Position numbers and translations under genes: made by a program. Shown one piece after another: positions 23,068-27,028 of a stretch of 27,028 nucleotides of DNA (within the stretch, counting starts at the first letter, position 1; the number at the start of each line of letters is the position of its first letter). This DNA is from WHSV01 sp050694055 (lineage in GTDB: Bacteria; Actinomycetota; CADDZG01; WHSQ01). The DNA lies in NCBI GenBank assembly GCA_050694055.1, contig JBOGWX010000015.1, positions 1 to 27,028 on the forward strand, given 5' to 3'. The notes beneath the pieces are model-generated. The model made no database searches. It worked only from the letters and a program-made list of their open reading frames with translations, and had not been told where the DNA came from.

Positions 23068-24062
23068 CGCTTGCGCAGCCTGGGATTGAGGATCTCGTCG
23101 AGTGCGTAGCCGCACATGGTGAACGCGAGCACCACGAGCAGGATCGCGACGCCTGGTGGACCGAGCCACCACCACGCGCCCCTTGTCGCCGCCCCGGCCC
23201 CGAAGGCCAGCTCCAGGATTGTCCCCCACGACACACTTAGAGGATCGCCGAGTCCGAGGAACGACAGAGTGGTTTCGCTCAGAATGGCAACGGCGACCAC
23301 GAGGATGGTGTTTGCAAAGATCAAAGGGAAAACATTTGGAAGGATGTGCCGAGAAACAAGGTGCCAGTTGCTCGCGCCGAGAGCGCGGGCCCGCTCCACA
23401 TAAGGACGCGTCTTGACCGACAAGGTCTGGGCTCGAACCAAACGAGCAGTACCGGGCCACGAGGTGATGCCGATCACGAAGGCGATGTTCCAGATGGACG
23501 CGCCCAACAGGCTCGCAAGCACGATCGCTAGGGGCAAGAAGGGAATGGCGAGAAACCAATCCGTCACCCGCATCAGAAAGCTGTCACGCCACGCGCCCAT
23601 ATGACCCGCAGCAATGCCGATCACGGCACCGATGAACATCGAGATGACGGTCGCCACCAGCCCCACGAACAGCGAGATGCGCGCTCCCCAGATCGTGAGT
23701 GCGAGCACGGAGCGGCCGAGGTTGTCGGTTCCCAGAGGAAACCGCGCGCTGGGGGCCTCCCATGAGATGCCCTCCGCCCCCGTCGCGGTGATCGACTCTC
23801 GACTCGCCAGCAGCGGTGCACACACGGCAACGGCGGCAAAGACCACGAGAATGATGAGCCCGGCCATTCCCATCTTGGAACTGCGGTAGGCGGCCCACGT
23901 ACGCGCCATCGAGCGACGGCGGCGGGTCCACGCAATCTGGCGCGGTGACTGGAGGCGGCCCGGCGATGGCGACTCCGCAGGTGGTTCGGTGGCGAGGGGG
24001 CCCGGCGCGATGTGTCCCCCGGGTGCTTGCCGAGGTTGAGGTCGTGGCGTCTGGAAGGTCAC
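23064..24062 (-). CDS. Peptide ABC transporter permease, DppC-like
   Basis: 332 residues from a GTG overlapping the upstream permease stop (GTGA). The first 55 residues or so are a proline-rich, probably disordered cytoplasmic leader, longer than usual. WAAYRSSKMGMAGLIILVVF begins the membrane part. The EAA-loop region (ERARALGASNWHLVSRHILPNV) contacts the ATPases. About six helices are expected. A shorter start could exist, but the coupled GTG is preferred. Confidence 0.93.
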   Translation of the reverse strand: MTFQTPRPQPRQAPGGHIAPGPLATEPPAESPSPGRLQSPRQIAWTRRRRSMARTWAAYRSSKMGMAGLIILVVFAAVAVCAPLLASRESITATGAEGISWEAPSARFPLGTDNLGRSVLALTIWGARISLFVGLVATVISMFIGAVIGIAAGHMGAWRDSFLMRVTDWFLAIPFLPLAIVLASLLGASIWNIAFVIGITSWPGTARLVRAQTLSVKTRPYVERARALGASNWHLVSRHILPNVFPLIFANTILVVAVAILSETTLSFLGLGDPLSVSWGTILELAFGAGAATRGAWWWLGPPGVAILLVVLAFTMCGYALDEILNPRLRKR

Positions 24063-25027
24063 GCGTATCTCACTCTCGGGTCGAGGTAGCCGTACACCAG
24101 ATCGGCCGCGAGGTTCGCGAAGATGATCGCGGTCGTAAACAGCAGGAAGAGCCCCTGCATCAAGGGATAGTCGGGCGCCTGGATCGAGTCGTAGGTCAAC
24201 AACCCGAGCCCCGGCCACGAAAAGACGGTCTCGACGGTGATCGCACCAGAGACGATGAAGCCAAGATTGAGAGCGACCAGGGTCACGGTAGGGAGAAGCG
24301 CGTTGGGCACGGCATGCTTCCGCAACACCAGCGATTCACGCAGGCCCTTCGCGCGCGCCGTTGTCAGGTAGTCCTCCCCCATCACGTCTAGGAGTGACGA
24401 CCGCATCACGAGCGCGTACTCCCCGATCAACCCGAGCGTCAGGGTCAGCGCGGGAAGAAACAAATGGTTAAGCACGTCGATCGCAGCCGAGAGTCCCGTG
24501 AAGTTTGCTCCCGGAGTCACGATTCCGCTGATCGGAAACCAGCCGAGGGTCGCTGCAAAGCCGATCAACAGAAGAATTCCGAGCCAGAACTCGGGCATGG
24601 CATAAAAGACCAGGGAACCTCCCAGCGTGGACACGTCGAACGCACTCCCCCGACGCCATGCACCGTAGATGCCGATCAGCAACCCGATCACCATCGAGCC
24701 GACAGTCGAGATCCCGATAAGGAGAACCGTCGGCCACACCCGCTCTGCAATCAGGCCCGAAACCGGCTCGCGAAACGTGTACGAGATCCCCAGGTTGCCG
24801 TCGAACAGCGTCTCGAAATACTTCACGAACTGAGCCCCGAGAGACTCGTTGAGCCCGAAGTCCTCCTCGAGCTGCTCCACCGACTCTTTGGGAAGCAGCT
24901 TGTTGCGCGCGAGTATCTGAGCGGGGTTGCCGGGTAACACCCGGAACAGCACGAAGTTGAATGCGAGCACGAACAACAGCGTCGCAAGCGCTCCTGCGAC
25001 CTTCCTCAGGACGTAGCGTCGTGTCAT
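24059..25027 (-). CDS. Peptide ABC transporter permease, DppB-like
   Basis: 322 residues from ATG at 25025-25027. The N-terminal helix with FRVLPGNPAQIL is characteristic of DppB/OppB. The EAA loop is TARAKGLRESLVLRKHAVPNALLP, followed by GAITVETVFSWPGLG and YGYLDPRVRYA at the end. It has about six membrane helices. It lies 40 bp downstream of the binding-protein gene and overlaps the DppC-like gene by 4 bp. Confidence 0.96.
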   Translation of the reverse strand: MTRRYVLRKVAGALATLLFVLAFNFVLFRVLPGNPAQILARNKLLPKESVEQLEEDFGLNESLGAQFVKYFETLFDGNLGISYTFREPVSGLIAERVWPTVLLIGISTVGSMVIGLLIGIYGAWRRGSAFDVSTLGGSLVFYAMPEFWLGILLLIGFAATLGWFPISGIVTPGANFTGLSAAIDVLNHLFLPALTLTLGLIGEYALVMRSSLLDVMGEDYLTTARAKGLRESLVLRKHAVPNALLPTVTLVALNLGFIVSGAITVETVFSWPGLGLLTYDSIQAPDYPLMQGLFLLFTTAIIFANLAADLVYGYLDPRVRYA

Positions 25028-25067
25028 CGGTCAGGTCACCCGCGGCCCGCTCGCGTTTCGATCGGAC

Positions 25068-26900
25068 CTATGCGCGATCCTCCCGGCTCGCCCTGCGACG
25101 GAGCATGACCACCGCACCGGAGACCACCATGAGGCCTATCAAGATGCCGGCCCATGCCGCGGCGGGGAAACCTCCCGCCGACTCGCGCGCCGCCACCTCG
25201 CGTGACTCGTCGGACACCGGCTCGATTGCGACGAAGCCAAAGGGGCCGTAAGAGGCGAGCAGGTCGCCGCCCTCGCTCGGTTGAGGAGTGAAGCCCGTCC
25301 AGCGGTCGTCACGGTAGGCCTGGAGCGTGGTGTCGTAGTAGAGGACCGCGTAGGGCGCCTCGTCGTAGACCATCCGTTGCATCTCCTTGATGAGCTCGGC
25401 ACGCTCCTCGATATCAAGGATTGTCTTCTGTTCCTCGTACATCTGGTCGTATTCCTCGTCGCAGTAGAAGCTGTCGCTCCACACACCGTCGGGCGGTCGC
25501 TGGTCACAAGACATCACCGACAAGATGAAGTCCGGGTCGGGGTCGGGGAACCAGCCCCAGTGGAACATGTCGTACTTGCCTTCATAGATGATGTCCGTCA
25601 ACTTCGTATCGGTCAGCGACTTCACCTCGGTTGCTATGCCGATCTCTGCCAGCCATTCGCTGATGAACTCGCTCGCAGTGACCGTCGAGTTCTCCTCACT
25701 GCGGACGGAGTAACGAAACTCGAGAGGTTCACCTCCGCCGGGCATCTCCCGGATTCCGTCGTTATCGGTGTCCTCGTATCCTGCCTCGTCGAGCATGGCG
25801 TTGGCCTCGTCGAGATCAAACGTCTGCAATTCGTCCTCGGCCGGCTCGTAATGATAGAAGGCGATTGCGGGCGGGACGATCGTCGATCCCAGTACACCGT
25901 GTCCCTTCAGGACCCGCTCGACGAGCGTCTCGCGGTCGATGGCTTTGGAAATGGCGAGACGCACGACCGGATCCTCGAGCGCAGGATGGCCGTCCGCGTC
26001 CGGCTGGGTCTCTCCGGCGCCGGTATTGAAACCGATCTCCTCGAAGCTTGGAATCGTCGCCTCGTTCAGTCCAATGTTCGCCTCACCTTCGAGGGAGTCA
26101 TAGAAGTCGGCCCCGAGGGTGTCGGCGAAGTCGATGTCACCCGACTTGAGCGCCTGAACCAAGGCGTCCTCGTTGTTGAAGATGCGGTAGATGACCTCGT
26201 CGATCTTCGGCTCACCCCCCCAATAGTCCTTGTTCGCCTCCATGCGGAAGAACTGGCCTTTGCGCCACTCGACGACATGGAAGGGTCCGCTGGTTACCGG
26301 GTCGGGGTAGTTCTCGAAGGTCTTGAGCTCCTGTTTGTCTATATCCGCGAAGACGTGCTCGGGAAGGACGTAGACGTAGGCCGACAACAGACTGGTTGTC
26401 GGCTCCTTGGTGTCGATCTCGATGGTGTAGTCGTCGACGACGTTGATCTCGTCGATCTGAACCAGATACGACTTCCAGACCCCGATCGGGTCGTCGAGTG
26501 CCCGCTGGTAGGTAAAGGCGACGTCCTCGGCGGTGATGTCCTCGCCGTCGGACCACTTCATCCCCTCACGAATGTTGAAGGTCCAGGTCAGGCCGTCGTC
26601 GCTGACCTCCCACGACTCTGCAAGTCCCGGTGAGGGCGAGAAATCCTCCAGCGAGAAGTGCACGAGCAGGTCGTAGTTCAGCGCATACATGAAGTAGGCG
26701 GGGGCCTCGAGCCCCACGGCGGGGTTCATCGAGTCGAGATCGTTGTCGTCACCGAGGGTGAAGACGACCTTGTCGTCGCCGGTCCCTCCAGCCTCGCCAT
26801 CTTCTTCCCCGTTGCTCTGAGCGGCCGCGGTGCCTCCCAGGATCAACGCAAAGAGCGTCATGACAACAGTGATTCGTACCGTCATTCGACTGGCCATCAC
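25068..26900 (-). CDS. Peptide-type ABC substrate-binding protein with C-terminal membrane anchor
   Basis: 610 residues, SBP family 5 (oligopeptide/nickel type). The start is GTG 26900 (8 bp from a GGAGGGGG site) or ATG 26897. The N-terminus is a cleavable signal (about residues 8-28, AAAQS) with no lipobox cysteine. Body motifs are GLAESWEVSDDGLTWTFNIR, GMKWSDGEDITAEDVAFTY and AISKAIDRETLVERVL. A C-terminal hydrophobic helix (WAGILIGLMVVSGAVVML) and basic tail anchor the protein outside the membrane, instead of a lipid. First gene of the importer operon. Confidence 0.95.
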   Translation of the reverse strand: MMASRMTVRITVVMTLFALILGGTAAAQSNGEEDGEAGGTGDDKVVFTLGDDNDLDSMNPAVGLEAPAYFMYALNYDLLVHFSLEDFSPSPGLAESWEVSDDGLTWTFNIREGMKWSDGEDITAEDVAFTYQRALDDPIGVWKSYLVQIDEINVVDDYTIEIDTKEPTTSLLSAYVYVLPEHVFADIDKQELKTFENYPDPVTSGPFHVVEWRKGQFFRMEANKDYWGGEPKIDEVIYRIFNNEDALVQALKSGDIDFADTLGADFYDSLEGEANIGLNEATIPSFEEIGFNTGAGETQPDADGHPALEDPVVRLAISKAIDRETLVERVLKGHGVLGSTIVPPAIAFYHYEPAEDELQTFDLDEANAMLDEAGYEDTDNDGIREMPGGGEPLEFRYSVRSEENSTVTASEFISEWLAEIGIATEVKSLTDTKLTDIIYEGKYDMFHWGWFPDPDPDFILSVMSCDQRPPDGVWSDSFYCDEEYDQMYEEQKTILDIEERAELIKEMQRMVYDEAPYAVLYYDTTLQAYRDDRWTGFTPQPSEGGDLLASYGPFGFVAIEPVSDESREVAARESAGGFPAAAWAGILIGLMVVSGAVVMLRRRASREDRA

Positions 26901-26971
26901 CGAACAATCCCCCTCCCGACCGCCTGGCAGAGCCTTCTCGAGTCACAAGCGACGACTGCCCCCAAGGTCAT

Positions 26972-27000
26972 TGCCTACTCATACCTGAATCACCGTTCAA
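26972..27000 (-). promoter_or_regulatory. Possible promoter of the ABC importer operon
   Basis: On the minus strand TTGAAC (26995-27000) and TAGGCA (26972-26977) are 17 bp apart, about 70 bp before the binding-protein start. The -35 is close to consensus and the -10 is weak. Confidence 0.25.
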
Positions 27001-27028
27001 CGTCATCTACCTTGATCGATTGTTTGGG

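Overview
The window is high-GC DNA with tightly packed short operons, many GTG/TTG starts and 4-bp start/stop overlaps. A SigE-family ECF sigma factor, a bioB-linked bsaP gene, a PPOX/F420-type flavin fold protein and a Tat-exported cyclase-family hydrolase all point to an actinobacterium (Actinomycetota), probably an environmental lineage. This assignment is inferred from gene content only.

Layout. (1) 3-785: 3' part of a gene whose product looks like an HPr-kinase-like protein that has lost its P-loop. (2) 859-3527, minus: ECF sigma factor translationally coupled to a membrane-anchored beta-propeller/coiled-coil protein. (3) 3687-4319: a DUF4760-like membrane protein. (4) 4320-6640: a gene graveyard beside tRNA-Val. 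It holds a 166/168-bp direct repeat (4528-4693 and 6419-6586) whose right copy runs into tRNA-Val and whose left copy ends at the edge of the anticodon loop. Between or beside the copies lie a tyrosine-recombinase relic, a RibD/DHFR-family relic, a fragment of a DUF5615 toxin, one intact DUF433/DUF5615 toxin-antitoxin pair and a small membrane protein. I read this as a decayed tRNA-targeted integrative element in which only the toxin-antitoxin pair survives. (5) 6641-9081: tRNA-Cys, a Tat-exported cyclase-family hydrolase and a DedA-PAP2 fusion. (6) 9106-13281: a complete bioA-bioF-bioD-bioB operon ending in a 58-codon cysteine-rich gene, bsaP. (7) 13360-15905: acyl-CoA thioesterase, a frameshifted PfkB-type sugar kinase, two tandem 106-bp palindromic repeats, and an MNT nucleotidyltransferase whose HEPN partner is cut off after 16 codons. 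(8) 15918-20529: PYROXD2-like FAD oxidoreductase, CocE/NonD hydrolase, a cysteine-free IscA-like protein and a PPOX-fold protein. (9) 20548-26900, minus: a complete peptide-type ABC importer operon (binding protein, two permeases, two ATPases) ending in an AAC(6')-like acetyltransferase.

How they work together. The biotin operon converts the KAPA precursors to biotin, with BsaP expected to support BioB. The ABC operon imports oligopeptides or a similar solute. The sigma/propeller pair looks like a transmembrane signalling unit. The most unusual stretch is 4429-6616, where several broken genes and a duplicated tRNA 3' half record past integration and deletion events.
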